The notes: generated by a model not told the origin, from the sequence alone. A stretch of 64,000 bases of DNA from Prostheceraeus crozeri (GCA_907163375.1 CAJQUW010014352.1:124001-188000), one strand, 5' to 3'; positions 10,795 to 23,940 are shown, counted from the stretch's first letter. Numbers and translations are program-made.

Positions 10795-11820
10795 CCCTAG
10801 GATTACCAAGGTGTGATTAATGTATCACACCTTGAACAAATATCCTCATGGAAAGTTAATAAACGATTTTCACCCGCTCTTCTTTTGTTAATTTTATCCT
10901 ATCTATGTAACATGAATGCTGAAAGGAACTGAAGTTAGTTATTCACCTCAGTTTTCAGTTGGCAGCTGCTAATGCATCATGCCATTGTATTAAGCATGAT
11001 GACAGAAATGTTCAAGAGGAACAAAGGAAAAAGAGCGATATCATGTTTATTTACAATAAAACGAAGAGTGGAGTAGATGTGTATGACAAAGTGTGCAAGC
11101 AGTACTCCGTGCGATCGATGGTAAGGCGATGGCCTCAAGTTCATTTCCAAAACATGCTCGATGTCGCTGGTGTGAACATTTTCTCTCTGGTGTGCCTGAA
11201 TGCTGCGGACATGGGTGACAATTCACGTCGACACGGTAGAAGAAATTTTCTTTACTCCCTATCCAAAGAACTTGTACTCTCATTCATCCACATTCGAATT
11301 CAGAGGCCGATTGGACAGTATCATGCGAGCTATGGTGCGCCTGGCGAATAGGCAGCATCAGATGCCGAGCACAACGACTTCCTCTCAAAGACAGTGCTGC
11401 ACGAAGTGCCGCGCAGAGGGGAAAATGAGCCGGAATATCACCCTCACTTCCAAGCAATGTATTCGGGGCCAACAATTCCTATGCAAAGTGCACACAATTG
11501 AGATCTGTTTGTCATGTGTTGAGGAAGACTTCAGCTAGATTTCAGCATGTAAATTTGTTTTTGGACTTTGCAAAATGTTGTTCTCTGTGTACAATAATAT
11601 GGACATTTCATTGGCAATTAGCGTTTTCATTTTTTATTTCACAAGTCATTTGGAAGCAATTAGAGGACCGATGAGGTTTATATTAAAGCAAGACATAACT
11701 TATGCCTATACATGACTTAATACATATAGTATTTGCAAGATAAGAGCTCAAAATCTAGGTGTGATAAATTTATCACACCTTGGTCATTCTAGGTTGGCTA
11801 TTACCTTGGTAGTCTTAGGG
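10795..11820 (+). mobile_element. internally deleted piggyBac element
   Basis: TTAA target duplications flank it (10791-10794 and 11821-11824). The ends are CCCTAGGATTACCAAGG and its complement CCTTGGTAGTCTTAGGG. Each end carries a subterminal palindrome, GGTGTGAT...ATCACACC. At 1,026 bp it is far shorter than a full piggyBac and keeps only the 3' third of the transposase. Boundaries are clear. Confidence 0.85.
10959..11538 (+). pseudogene. piggyBac transposase, C-terminal remnant
   Basis: The frame from 10959 holds KSGVDVYDKVCKQYS, the region of the third catalytic Asp (GVDxxDQM in active enzymes), then RRWPQVHFQNMLDVAGVNIF, which matches the family's RRWPxxxFxNxLDxAxxN segment. The cysteine-rich C-terminal zinc domain (CCTKCRAEG, later CLSC) is in a different frame (about 11380-11538), so at least one frameshift separates them. 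The first two catalytic Asp regions are absent. It cannot encode a working transposase, but the element could be moved by an intact relative. Confidence 0.8.
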
Positions 11821-12359
11821 TTAAAGCTTCTAAATGCCTTTTAAGATTTAGAAAGACTGCTAATTATGTCATGATATCAGACAGTCACTTGGCAAGTGCT
11901 GTAATTACGAGTAACTCATGTACCGGCGGTATGCTATTTCTTTAAATTCACTTTTACCATCTGATGTTGGTACAACTAGGTCATATTTACATAGGAAAGT
12001 TCCACTCTGCATGGTACAGCATTTTTGATAGGAAATAGATGCATCAATCTAAATTCATGCGTACAGGTCGTTATCTTGACCTTTTTCCGACGGGGTGAAG
12101 CCGCATTTCCCTAATTGACGGCGTAGACGAATGAGCGTCGTGTGTAGAGTCTGATTTGAATACACACACTGCATAGCAAGCGTCTCTCCGGTGTTCGGAA
12201 ACCATATTGATTTCCATATTAGCCATAAAGTATTCTCAGTGCGTGAAATATGTATCGTCTGACAAATTTGAATACGCCTTAACAGGCAAGCTCTGTAATG
12301 AAACTTCGGTTCAGTTGGTCTCTGAAACAAGGATCAATAGATTGACCACGCATTGTATG
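11821..12359. other. intergenic, nothing recognised
   Basis: No motif or repeat was identified. A 91-codon minus-strand frame (12055-12330) shows no known domain. Confidence 0.35.
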
Positions 12360-12574
12360 AAAAGACTTGATATTTATTTATTTATTGTATTTATTGTAGA
12401 ATTACAAAAGGTAAATCAGGCTGTTGAACAGCTCTTATGGATTTACCTACAACAAACATCTAAAAGTAGGCTATGCTTTACAATGAGGTGATAAGTCAAA
12501 GTCATAAATACGCTTTTTGAATACAGACACAGATGTCGATGATATAATGTCGCTGGGTAAGGAATGCCAAACAT

Positions 12575-15328
12575 TCACAATTCTGTTACTGAAAAAAATT
12601 CTTGCACATTTGTTCTTGAGAATTCCTGAGCTCGGAGCTTGAAATTATGACTGCGAGTAGAGTACCGTGATGAATTCAAGATAAAGAAGTCATTGAAATC
12701 CAGATCAACTAAGTTATGCAGCATTTTATAAATCAAAATAAGATCAAATATCATTCTGTGTCTCTCGAGAGTCAGCATCCCCAGCAAAGATAAACGAGAA
12801 TGACAGTCACTGTAAGGTATTTTTCGCGCGTCTGCAGATTTGCCTGGTGTAGTACGTTTGCACCTTCTCAATGGCAATGATATCCCTCTTTAGACCAGGA
12901 TTCCACACCGGTGTACAATATTCCAAGATTGGTCGGACATACACACAATAAGCTTTTTTAAGTAGACTGCAATCATTTGTTATGAAGCATTTTAAAATCA
13001 GGTATGCGCGGAATTTGGCTTTAGAGGCAATAGATTCGCAATGCTTGGAAAACTTGAGATTTGAGAAAAATACAACTCCAATGTCAGTAATTGAATCAAC
13101 TCTGGAAAGTGGCGAATGTACGTTCCCAAGGAAATAAATATTCACTGTCATTGCTTCCACCAAAACTAATGTATTTACACTTTTCTTGAGAAATTGGTAG
13201 CTGCCAAGTGTTAGACCATGCTTCAATCTCAGAAAGAAATGATTTTAAGCATGCGAAATTCCCATCACTTCTGCTTTCATAAACCTTCAAGTCATCTGCA
13301 AAGAGAAGCAAGTTGCACTCAGTTTGTGCAGCTGAGACTATGTCGTTCAAATAGATTACGAATAGCAGCGGTCCAATTACTGAACCCTGTGGCACACCAC
13401 TATGCACAGGCAATTTTCCAGAAATCTTGTTTTCCACCATGACATTTTGATATCGGTGTGTTAAGAACTCTCTGATCCAAGAAAAAAGCTCGTAATTGAT
13501 GCCATATTTTTTCAGTTTCAGCAGCAATTTTGTACGACAGATTCGGTCAAAAGCTTTCTCGAAATCTATATGTATGACATCTACTTGTTGATGGAAGCTT
13601 ACTGAACCTGTCCAATGTTTTAACGATTTCATCAGTTGGGTACATGTAGAGCGCTTCTCCCTAAAGACATGTTGTACCTTAGCAATGAGTTCATTTTCCT
13701 GCAAATAGCTCTTGATCTGCTCATCAGCGATGACAGACTCCATTACCTTACAAAGAACACTCGTAAAGGCAACAGGACGATAGTTCTTGATGCACGATCG
13801 ATTGCCCCATTTGTGATAGGGAACTATAGTAGACAATTTCCAAATTTCCGGAAGAGAGATCCTTGCGAGAATGAAAGTTCAAACAAAAGTTGTATAGGCA
13901 GGGTCAGCTCCTCAGCAAGATTACCTAAAAATATTGGCGGCAGACCATCCGGCGTATAAACATACTTTTCAGGAAGTTTTCGTAGGCTTCGATTGTCATA
14001 AGTAAAGTATACACACGAGCATTCAGTAGCTTCATCACTGATTCGCGGATCGAAGCAGTGACAACGGAGCCAACCGTTGTCACTTGAGAAGACGGAACCA
14101 AAAAAGTTATTGAACATAACAGACTTCTCCATAGGATCACACACATATTCATCACTTTCATTCAAAATCGGTAGGATCACAGGACGATGTTTCAACTTTT
14201 TATTCATGAAGGAATATAATGCCTTGCTATTTTTCGCTTGAATGATTTTTGATTCTTGCCCGCAGTTATGCGCATAAACCTCACTTGTGTACTTGTTGCA
14301 TATTTCCTTGTATTTCTGTTTGAGCGATGGATTTGACTTTAACTTCTTGTATACTTTCCGTTTTTTTTACAAGAGTAGTCGTATATGCCTAGGGTAGTAG
14401 TGACGTTTACGTTTCACAAATGCAGGCACAAAAGAAGGATCGTTGATGATAGTCAATAGAATGCCATGAACACTATCCCAGAATTCCTGAACAGATAGCG
14501 ATTGCTGACATATGAGATACCATGGAACGTTTTGCAACGTCAGTTTTATTCCTTTATAATCAGCAGCATAAAAGTTCGGCATGGGAACCTGTTCACTGGT
14601 CAGAGAACAATCAATTGTCAATGAAAAAATAACACTATTGTGATCACAAGTATCTGAGAATGGATGAGTGATGGAGAGTCTTTGAATTGAATGAGGATTG
14701 TCAGTCAGACAAGATCAAGTGTGTTATCGTTTCTCGTTGGGCAGTCCACCAGTTGCGAGAGATTCAACTCAATGCATTTTCGAAGAAACATTTTGTGATG
14801 TAGTCCACCTGAAGTAGAGGGTACGCACCAATCGATTAAAGGAAAATTGAAATCTCCTATGAACACAACTGTACAATCACCATTAGGCCTGCTACCATTT
14901 TCCATTAGATCACAAAGGCATTTAACATCAGATTCATTCATGGCAGCTGATGGCGGAAAATATATACAAAATATTCGGTAACGAGCTTATCTCTGATAAA
15001 TAACATCAATTGCCACAACCTCCATCGTGGATGAGGAGTTAAGAGCTGCAATGGGGACGCACTGCACATTTAAATGATTCCTCACAAAAATAGCACATCC
15101 ACCTCCCTTAGAGGAAAATCTGTCACATCGATGAACGCTATAATCCGTTTCACGTATAATAAATGAATCACTTATTCTACTGTCCAACCATGTCTCCGTC
15201 ACAAAAATCAGTTCATAGCTCTCAGAGTCCAGTAATACTGCAAGCTCATCAAATTTGTTTTTCAGGGACCGGGCATTAAAATACATGCAATCCAAACCAT
15301 CCATCTTTCTATGATTGGACTTCAGCAC
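12575..15328 (-). pseudogene. LINE ORF2: APE endonuclease plus reverse transcriptase, frameshifted
   Basis: Starting at 15328 the endonuclease domain shows LDCMYFNARSLKNKFDEL, FVTETWLDSRI, GGGCAIFVRN and IGDFNFPLIDW. Downstream the RT domain shows NYRPVAFTSVLCKVME, HIDFEKAFDRI, SGVPQGSVIGPLLFVIYLND and LLFADDLKVY (about 13836-13096). A C-terminal thumb follows with RPILEYCTPVWNP and LSLLGMLTLERHRMIFDL. The pieces are in at least six frames, so the gene is dead. Its product would nick target DNA and copy the RNA in place. Confidence 0.85.
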
Positions 15329-15477
15329 TTGAACATTTGAATTTAGTTTAGAATCAGCTACGGCACGGAATATACTGGGCAGAAAATTTAGAAAATTTGA
15401 ATAGTGTACTTTTAAAAAATTTCAAAATCTGACACCATATCCACAGAGGACTGCACTGGCTTACCGCGGCCAAGATG

Positions 15478-16208
15478 TCAAAACAGTTGATTGGAAATGT
15501 TGCAAAAGTCAATAATTTCACCATTTTTGAACAGCTTTCCTTTCTTGATAAATATTTTGTCGAATCGTAAAGAAACTCTTCTTTCCATTTGCAGTCGTTC
15601 TCTCAGCCTCTTCTCTTCGGTGCGTGTTATAAAGGGCAGATCTTTGTTTACATGCACTTTATAATGCCATGTTGAAATTTCCTCTCGTAGGGCCTTTTGG
15701 CCAAACAAAATATTGTTTCTATGGCTGATATCACTGAAGGTAACTTTCAGTGCTCTATTTTTCCTGGCAATTTTCTGCTGCCCAGTCTTTGACAAGATGT
15801 AAATACTGGTATATCCCGATGGTCCGTCTTGACATCGAGATACTCACAAATGTCAGATATCTTTTCCGCATCACTGCTGAGAGAAAGGCCACTTGAATCT
15901 ACACGTCCTTCATTCTCTGTGACACCGTTGAAAATCAAATTACATTGTCTATTTCTTACATCTACGTTTTCGACAATTGTTTGTTGCTTTAGAATACTTT
16001 GCTTGATAGATTCGACCTCTGTACTGAGGTGGCATTGATCAGCTATTATTTGGTCGTATTTCTTGTCAAGGTTAGAAAGCCGATCACTGATGTCATCAAG
16101 CTTGATCATTACACGTGATTCCAAATTCGATAGCATTTGCATTATCTCTACGTTGATATCGTCCTTACCCCTTGAACCAGATCTCAATTGTCGGCTTTCA
16201 CCTGTCAT
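15478..16208 (-). pseudogene. LINE ORF1 protein (coiled-coil RNA-binding), frameshifted
   Basis: From ATG at 16208 the protein has a short basic head, a coiled coil with heptads (NVEIMQMLSNLESRVMIKLD onward, through a second helix ending in IKQSILKQQTIVENV), then NLIFNGVTENEG, the start of the RRM-like domain of L1/CR1-type ORF1 proteins. A frameshift near 15755-15795 moves the rest (RALKVTFSDISHRNNILFG, then TRTEEKRLRERL) to another frame ending at 15478. Such proteins coat the element's RNA. Apart from the shift the domain order is complete. Confidence 0.75.
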
Positions 16209-16499
16209 TCTGTAGCGTGGACCAGTAATCACGGTTTGCGCATGCGCAGTTGGACACAAGATCGTGGAAAATAGGAAAATGGGAATCCAAGACAAACGAG
16301 GACACAATCACAAAAACAGGAAGCACCAAGTTGCGTAGAGTAATCCCAGGAATCGAATGATATCAATTTCAACAACAATATGCCATCAAAATGATCAGTA
16401 TTTTGCCAAAATCTGTATCGTCACCACCAGAGCTCCAGTGTAGCTACAGTGTATAGCCTACATGTATTTACAGCACAAAACACAGAGAAGTATTTCGAT

Positions 16500-17060
16500 A
16501 CAAAATCAATCAAATTCATGCTGATCAATATATTGTATCTATCTTCATAATGAATCATCATCAGCTGATTTGGATGTGAAATTTGAATTCAACGCACCAT
16601 TTCCGGTAGTAGCATTTATTCTTCTGGCATTCCCAAATACATTTTTAACAAAATCAATCACATCAATCAGTTTGATTGATACTGATCAATATCTTGTCCC
16701 TATCTTGATGTTGACCTATCAGGGCATAAATTTGATGTAAAATTCGAATTCTACGTTATAAGTTAGACTAGGATTCAATTTTGCGACATTCCTAGGTGAG
16801 TTTTTAGCAAAATCAATCACACCAATTAATCTGATCGATAGTGATCAATATCTTGCCTCTATCTTCATATTGACTCATCAGTGAAAGATTTTGATGCCAT
16901 ATTCGAATTCTACGTTGCAAATTAGATTAGAATTCATTCTTGTAGCATTTCTAGATGCATTTTTCAACAAAATCAATCACCAATAGTCAATCAGATCGAT
17001 CCTGATCAATAAATTGGCTATATCTTTTGAATAGCTAGATTTTCGAATTTAAAAATTCAG
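16500..17060 (+). repeat. degenerate tandem repeat, about 150-160 bp unit
   Basis: The word AAAATCAATC recurs at 16502, 16650, 16809 and 16969, each time followed by a TGATCAATA core and later GAATTC and a CATTT block. About three and a half units with substantial divergence. It lies just upstream of LINE A's 5' end (minus strand), so it might be promoter-like 5' UTR monomers or an independent minisatellite. Confidence 0.7.
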
Positions 17061-17782
17061 AATTCTTGCAAAATTTTTGTCTAGAATCAACTTTCCGTTT
17101 TTATGGACATTTTTCTTTCCCAAAAAGTTGATCTGTGCGCAGCGCCGTGAGAGAACACGAGCGTACGACCAGTCACCATATACATGTACATGTGGCGAAG
17201 CATCCCTTGCAAATGATAGCGTAGTTATAGCGCATTAGAAAAATCCAGCATTCAGTGAATATATGAATATATTGAAACTTCACCCTTGCCTACTACTGCT
17301 TTATATATTTTCAAACAAGCGTCACAGTGTGTAGACTCAATCTCAAATTCAGTTTCCATGCTTCTAATGCAATTATTGTAACCAACTTGGATGAAAGGGA
17401 CTTGCCATTCACTTTATTATCATCTCATTTTCTAAAACTAATGATGATCACCAATGTGATAGACAAAAATAAGAAAAAATAGAATCAAATATCGATTTTT
17501 TCATTCTTCTTTCAGTAAATTTCTTTTGAGTAATGACTGCAACAAATTTAAGTAAGTTGCACTGCTAAACGCTCCGAATGGTCACAAGTCTCAAATCAGT
17601 CTTCAACGTGACCACTGTCTAACTTGATGCAGTCAGAGCATCGTTTCAAGAATGAGTTGTGAGCGCATTCAAACAGAAAGAGTTGATATTTCGACAATGA
17701 GTATGTGATAATCACGAGCATGACGCTACCGTCTACACAATTACCTAACGAAGCAGCTTTACATGGAAATGGCATGATGAAG
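17061..17782. other. intergenic, nothing recognised
   Basis: AT-rich sequence with a TACATGTACATG word at about 17180. No gene or repeat boundary seen. Confidence 0.35.
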
Positions 17783-20700
17783 TTACATTATGTTCACCTC
17801 TAGGCAACTGAGAATCCCCACCAAATACAAAGTAAGAAACTTGAAGATAATCACGCTGTTGCAATGTGGTTCATGGTTGATTCCGCAGGCGTAGTTGCTG
17901 ATGATATCAACACGATATCTCTTGAATAGAAAATCCCACGGTAAAAATTTACTGTAGGTACCAGAAGATAGTGCAGATCCCAAGAAACATGATGGGATAC
18001 ACGATGGATACGCTGCCATCGATACTTTTGACTTTGAATTTATTTGAAAGATGACAACAGCTAAAGGCCAGTAATAGTCACCATACACGATTGATAAAAG
18101 TTCAAATATACGAGTAGTAAAAAGACAAAAATAAACGGCGGAAATAAAGACAGAAATCCAAAGGAGCACAAGCCACAGACTATAATATTTTTCGCTTTAT
18201 GCAACACGCAGAGTCATGTAAAAAGTCGATGTCATGAAGTTGATTGGCCATTCGAGTGACTCTAGGAACAAAATCATGTTTCCGAATGAGCAATCGACAC
18301 TTTCCTTTGGATGTAAATAGGTCAGTACGTCTGGTTCGTCTCACAGGCACTTTCAGAAAAATTGCTGAACTCAAGTAATTGCTATTCACTCTTTGGTTAA
18401 CAATTTTATGAAATAGCAATACATCAGAAACATCACGACGTTTTTCGAGAGTGGTAAGTTTGAAACGTTCACACAAACTCTCGTAAGAAAACGCACTACT
18501 CTCATGACTTTGGTAACAAAGATATTTTACAAAAAGTTTCTGGACTCTTTCAATTTTTGCAATCATACATATAGTGTTAGGTGACCAGACTTGAGAGCAA
18601 TAGTCCAACGAAGGACGAATGTATGAGTTGTACAAAGTCTTAAGCACGTGAACATCATGGAACGATTTAGAAAATCTTTTCACGAAGCCTAGCATACGGA
18701 AGGATTTATTCACAGCAAAACATACATGGTCGGTAAAGGACAAATTACAAGAAAAATAAACCCCAAGGTCTTTGATTTTTGAAACACTTTCTAATACATG
18801 ATTACCGATACAATACTGATAGGAAATACTCAATCTACGCTTCAAACTGAAATTCACATGAAGACATTTACTTAAATTAAGTGACAGTTTCCATTTCTGA
18901 CACCAATTGAACAAATGACCTAGATCATTTTGGAGTTCAATGCAGTCTCTCAGTGATGAAACCCTGTTGTAGATCTTCAGATCATCTGCGTACATCAGAC
19001 AGTGACTACTTTACAGATAAGAAGGAATATCATTTACATACATTATGAATAATGTTGGGCCTAGTATGGAGCCTTGAGATACACCAGATATTGTTGCAGC
19101 CCAATGTGATTCAACACCGCTCAAGACGACTCGTTGAAATCTTCCAGTAAGATAACTTTGAAACCAGCGTATGCTCATGCCATCAATTCCAAATTGATTT
19201 TTCATCTTCAGAAGCAGATATTCGTGAGATACAGTATCAAATGCTTTACTGAAGTCTGTGTAGATGGTGTGTACTTGTGAGCTATCATCAAAAGCAGATG
19301 ATATGAAGTCTTTGTATTCTAGAAGGTTGGTAGTAGTTGACTTTGTTGGACAAAAACCATGCTGTTCATCACATACAATGCCACGAATATGATCTCTCAA
19401 CGCTTCATTCACGATTCTTTCAAACAATTTACTTATGACAGGTTGTATGCAGATCGGACGGTAAGACTCTACACAGGATTTACTGCCTTTTTGCTTGAAA
19501 ACTGGCACAACATTGTTCATCTTTAGGAGATCTGGGTACTCCCCAGTGGATACTGATAAATCAAAAATCCATGTTAAAGGGATACATAATGACTCAGCAC
19601 ATTCTTTGAGAAATATTGTTGGAATGTTCCCATAGCCACTAGCCGAGCTAGTTTTTAGTTTCAAAATCTCTGTCTTCATCTGATCAGGCGTCACTCTTGG
19701 CAATCGGAATTGAGTCATATTGTAGCACATGTCACAATCAGGGAGCATATTTGAAGACATGATAAAAACCGACTCAAAGTAATTGCAAAAAGCCTTAGCA
19801 ATGGCTTTCAAAGTTGTGTGACGGGAATTATTATATGTCATCACATTCGGGATTCGTCTATCGGATCTCAGAGACTTAACGTATGACCAAAAACGTTAAG
19901 GATTGCTTTTAATTTCATTCCCCACACGCTGAACATACTTTGCATGGCACTGTTTCTGGAATGTCTTGACTTCAGAACGAAGACGTCGAAACTCTTGATA
20001 TTCACTTGATGCCTTATTACAACCAGAGGCCTTGAATCGCTTCCTCATTCTCTCTTTTTCACGGACTAAAGCAATCATTTCTGCAGAATACCAATAGGGA
20101 TACTGTCGATTGTTAAAAGTAACTGTCGGTACACACTCATTCAACAGCATAAACAACTTGGTAGAATGACTGCATTGCGCTATTTACATTTGACATCTTC
20201 AGTAGATTATTCCAGCACAAAAATGAAAACACCAGACGGATCAGATCGAAATCAGCCTTCCTGAAATTGAATGTGGTTCGTTGAGTATTAGAAACACGTG
20301 AAAAACGAGGAATGGTAGCACTAATTTCCAGGGCTGAATGTGTCGATGATGTTGGATTGTCAGTATAGTCAACTGTTACTTGAACACCGTTGGAAACGAC
20401 CAAATCAAGCGGTTTATCATTGCATGTTGGTAGGATATTGTGCTGTATTACATCACAACTGCTGAAAATCTCCAAAAGACGGGACATACATTTTTCGTAC
20501 ATACATCGAAACGGTTCGCGCATACAGCATGGATATCATGCTTTATCCATTTTGCATCAGACATGTTGAAGTCACCAAAAAGGAGGATGGAATCGTTGCA
20601 GCCAGCGGTGATGCATACTTTTTCCAAAGATGCTTCAAAACTGCTAATAAGAGCAGAATCCGCGTATGGAGGCAGATATACGGTGCCTACAAAAACCTTC

Positions 20701-21003
20701 CTGGAACTCTGTCGAATAGGAATTTCAATCCATACTATCTCGCAATCATACTCCAGATCTCTTCTCCGAATATTGGGGTAGCTAGAATCAATAGCAATCA
20801 ATACTCCACCACCGTCTTTTTTGTTTGATACCGAAATGTCTCTGTCCCTTCGATGAATGGCATAATTTGAGTTGAATAATATTTCTCCATCAAGCACACT
20901 ATCATTTAGCCAAGTTTCGGTTATGGAAATAATCTGGAATTCAGAAGTAGCGTCAAAATGGCTGTTCAAATCCAGCAACTTTCCACGAAAGCTGCTTGTC
21001 TTT
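17783..21003 (-). mobile_element. second LINE (CR1/Jockey group), 5'-truncated
   Basis: The minus strand carries an almost complete ORF2 (21003 to 18180) and about 400 bases of 3' UTR. The ORF2 wording differs from the LINE at 12.4-16.2 kb, so it is a separate family. No ORF1 was found: sequence 5' of ORF2 runs into the transposase-like gene at 21.3 kb. A 128-codon frame inside the 3' UTR (18169-17783) has no motif and is not called. Confidence 0.75.
18180..21003 (-). pseudogene. LINE ORF2: APE endonuclease plus RT, few breaks
   Basis: Endonuclease: FRGKLLDLNSHFD, IISITETWLNDSV, GGGVLIAIDS, LLFGDFNMSDAKW (20978-20448). Connector frames follow at 20523-20137 and 20156-19896. RT: NVVPVFKQKGSKSCVESYRP, TIYTDFSKAFDTVSH, SGVSQGSILGPTLFIMYVND (19844-19011), then CLMYADDLKIYN and the thumb with IRPSLDYCSQVWSP and RFKLTTLEKRRD (18995-18180). 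An in-frame TAA separates IPSYL from SSHCLMYADD, and frames change near 20.1-20.5 kb and again near 19.85-19.90 kb. This copy is younger-looking than the other LINE. Confidence 0.85.
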
Positions 21004-21294
21004 GATCGATTTAATTATGACGACGACTTCAGACAAGCAAAGTATCTCGTCCGCAAACACTCTATCGAGGAGCACAATTCACACATGAAGAAGAAGGATC
21101 ACAATACACATATTCCACAATAGCGAATGAGTGGGACAATTTCGGACGAGACAACGACCAGGAGAAGATGCACAAGCCAGAGACCGAGAATTTGATATAA
21201 AAAATTCCAAGGGTAACCACCGAAAACACACTACAGAGACCAAAAACACTTCTTCAGAGCTAAGTCACGCCAGACACAACCGTTCACGACCACG

Positions 21295-23101
21295 ACCAGA
21301 GAGACTATTCTTCACTCGGACCTCGTACTCCAGTCACACGTTCAAACACGTGTTGTCAGTGTACTATTTGTAAAATTGCACGGCAAAATATTTTACCCAA
21401 ACAGAAAAACAGTCGACATGGTCGCCCTTCTAATGAAATTGTGAGTAATGAGATTCCCAAAGCGATGAAAGTATGTTCGATTTACTTGAGTCAAGTTCAC
21501 AGAGGTAAGCCACATCACTGTACAACTAACACTCGCATAGAAAATGTTTCAAACTTCGCATCAACTTCCCTTAATGTAAGTGAAAAAGTTGCTTCTTCTC
21601 TTATGAAAGATCTTACCAGTCAACAGCAGTCAGATACCATTTTGCTTAGCACCACCACAGGTAAACCTCTTCCTGTTAGTATCCGTCACGATGCAAAACA
21701 TGAACCTATTGCTTCAAAAATATCTGCAGAACAAATATCCTCAATGCAAGTTCATTTTAATTTATCAACCAATTCAACTCTTAAACTTGCTGCAGATCTG
21801 AGGACTGCTTCAAAAAATCGCAATATATTTGAAACAAATCTAAGACAGAAACTATCAGCAATAAATCGTTCTCTTGATGACTATTTTAAAGTTGAAACAT
21901 TGGAGTTCTTAGCAACAGGGAAACTAGGTAATACTTCTCATTTCTTTCCCAGTCCATTAGTATATTGCAAGGATCTTGATGACTTGATTTCCTATATTGT
22001 AGATTCAAGAAATTATGATGCTTCAGATTTAATATGTAAATTATGTCTTGATGGCGGAGGTGGATTTCTAAAACTGTGTTTGAGCATTACACAGATAGAG
22101 CACAACCAAAATTCACGAGCTTTTCTTACTCTGATGGAATTGCAGCTAATACCATGAAAGACAGTGGGGTTAAAAAGATTTTCATACTCGCAATGACACC
22201 CGATGTGCCCGAAAATTATGTCAACATTCTGAAAATGTGGCACAAAGTTCAATTGATAGGAGAAAATTCTCATCTGTCTATCACCAAAAAAGGTATTTCA
22301 GCTGACTTAAAAGTTGCAAACATTCTTTTAGGTCTTATGTCTCACAGCAGTACCCATCCATGTACGTGGTGTGATGTACATAAAAATGCATTAGATGAGA
22401 GAGGAGAACTCCTAACTTTGGGGAATATAACTGATAAATTCTGGCGGTGGTTTGAAGCAGGTCGGCAAAAAGAAAATGCCAAATTGTACGGCAATATAAT
22501 ACATTTGCCAATTTTGAGAGGAGAACCTAGCGAAATGGTGATTGATGTCCTGCCACCTCCCGAACTGCACCTTCTTCTAGGACCCGTTAACACCATTTTT
22601 AAATCCTTTATGAAAGAGTTCCACAATTGATCTATTGAATGGGCCCGCAGATGCTATGTAGAAAAGGAGGCGTTACATGGCGGCTCTTTTAACGGCAATG
22701 CATGCCGTCGATTATTAAGAAGTACTGACATCCTTCGGTCTATTTGCCCATTGTCAGCATTAAAGTACGTCGAATGTTTTGCGGCTTTGAAAGTGGTCGT
22801 TGACTCATGCTACGGTCGGCACTTGTCTTCGGACTTTGAGAAACATATCGGCGTGTTCAGAGCTCGATTTTATGACTTGCATATACGAACAACACCTAAA
22901 ATTCATGCAGTCTTTTATCACAGAGTCGACTTCTGCAAACTAAGAATGGAGGGCACGGCTCGCTGGAGTGAACAGGCAGGAGAATCTGTGCATTCCGACT
23001 TCCATAGCACATGGCAAAGATACAAGGTTAATCGAACAAATCCTGAATATAAAGAGTGTTTGCTTAAGGCTGTACAGACTTATAACGCTCAGCATCTTTG
23101 A
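21295..23101 (+). pseudogene. transposase-like protein of unassigned superfamily
   Basis: An N-terminal cysteine cluster (CCQCTICKIARQN at about 21345-21390, then KVCSIYLSQVHRGKPHHC near 21460-21520) is followed by a long helical region. A DGGGGFLK motif (about 22050) comes next, then SGVKKIFILAMTPDVPENY, SADLKVANILLG with HPCTWCDVHK, VLPPPELHLLLGPVN, HGGSFNGN and WSEQAGESVHSDF near the end. From memory, multi-copy invertebrate proteins share this motif order, but I cannot name the superfamily. Asp in DGG, Asp in ADLK and Glu in SEQxxE could form an RNase H-like DDE triad, with the CxxC-type insertion seen in several transposases; that is inference. A frameshift lies near 22085-22150 and an in-frame TGA at 22628-22630. 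No terminal inverted repeats were found by eye. Confidence 0.6.
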
Positions 23102-23940
23102 GAAAGTTTCAAATACGTGATAATGAATATCTCTGAATAAATCGAATGTTTCTCTATAATTTGTTCTCAATTTTCAAATATTCGCATTGAGTAATATCGC
23201 GAAAAAGGACTACCCGTACTTGGGATGAAAGTAAACCAACGATCGATATAACATTGAATATTGAGCTTTAAACATGCATTTCGTCGACTCTGAAATGTAA
23301 CGGTGTTCTTTATAGAACATCCTGTATTCAGAATTAAGTCATTCATTCGTGTGTAAGATCATGTGTAATATCATTTCTGGTCAAAATAATGCTTCCTTTC
23401 AAATTCATGAGCTTAATTAACCAATACTAAGCTTTGTATATTTTCCTATGTATTTATATTTTTTAATTACTCTTACAGTCCGCCATTTTGAATATTTGAC
23501 CAATTATTTAATACAATGGTTATATATTGCTGTAATAAAATATGAAAAATGTTGTAGGAGGATTTTTAGACGACTGATGTCCCTCTAAATGAATATTTGG
23601 GCTGAAATTCTGATTTTCACAAATTTTGAAATATTCAAATGGCCGCCATTTTGAAAATTGAAGATTTTTCAAAAACGGCTCGATAGAAGATTTTGATTTT
23701 GATCTCAAATAACATAGATGGCTGTGTTGAATCATATTCTGCAAACAGATTTCATGGTGAATTTTTTTGCACTAAATTTTTTTTAAAACGAACCGTGGTT
23801 GGCCTTGCCTCCCTTTTCTCGAGAAAATGTAATCTAGACAGGGATATAGTAATCTCATCTCCTTGAGCAAGGCGTCTAAGCGACATGAGCAATCAACTTC
23901 TCATGTGCACTTTCACTTGGCCTTCAAAAAATGCTCAGGA
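23102..23940. other. intergenic, nothing recognised
   Basis: AT-rich; no domain-bearing frame. Two CCGCCATTTTGAA-type words near 23480 and 23640 may be a diverged repeat. Confidence 0.35.

Larger units (their letters stand above)
12360..16210 (-). mobile_element. nearly full-length two-ORF LINE (CR1/Jockey group), broken
   Basis: On the minus strand the element runs from an ORF1 start at 16208 through ORF2 to a 3' tail of TATTTATTTATTG repeats at about 12365-12405. ORF1 and ORF2 are both present in the usual order. This is the longest LINE in the window. Several frameshifts in both ORFs make it inactive. Clade: APE-type, CR1/L2/Crack-like by motif wording; a finer call needs a tree. Confidence 0.8.

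Noticed and set aside
16500-17060. CRISPR-like repeat array
   Set aside because: Units are long, contiguous and degenerate without unique spacers, and the genome is animal.
17783-18169. 128-codon minus-strand frame after the LINE ORF2
   Set aside because: Lies in the LINE 3' UTR and has no recognised domain.
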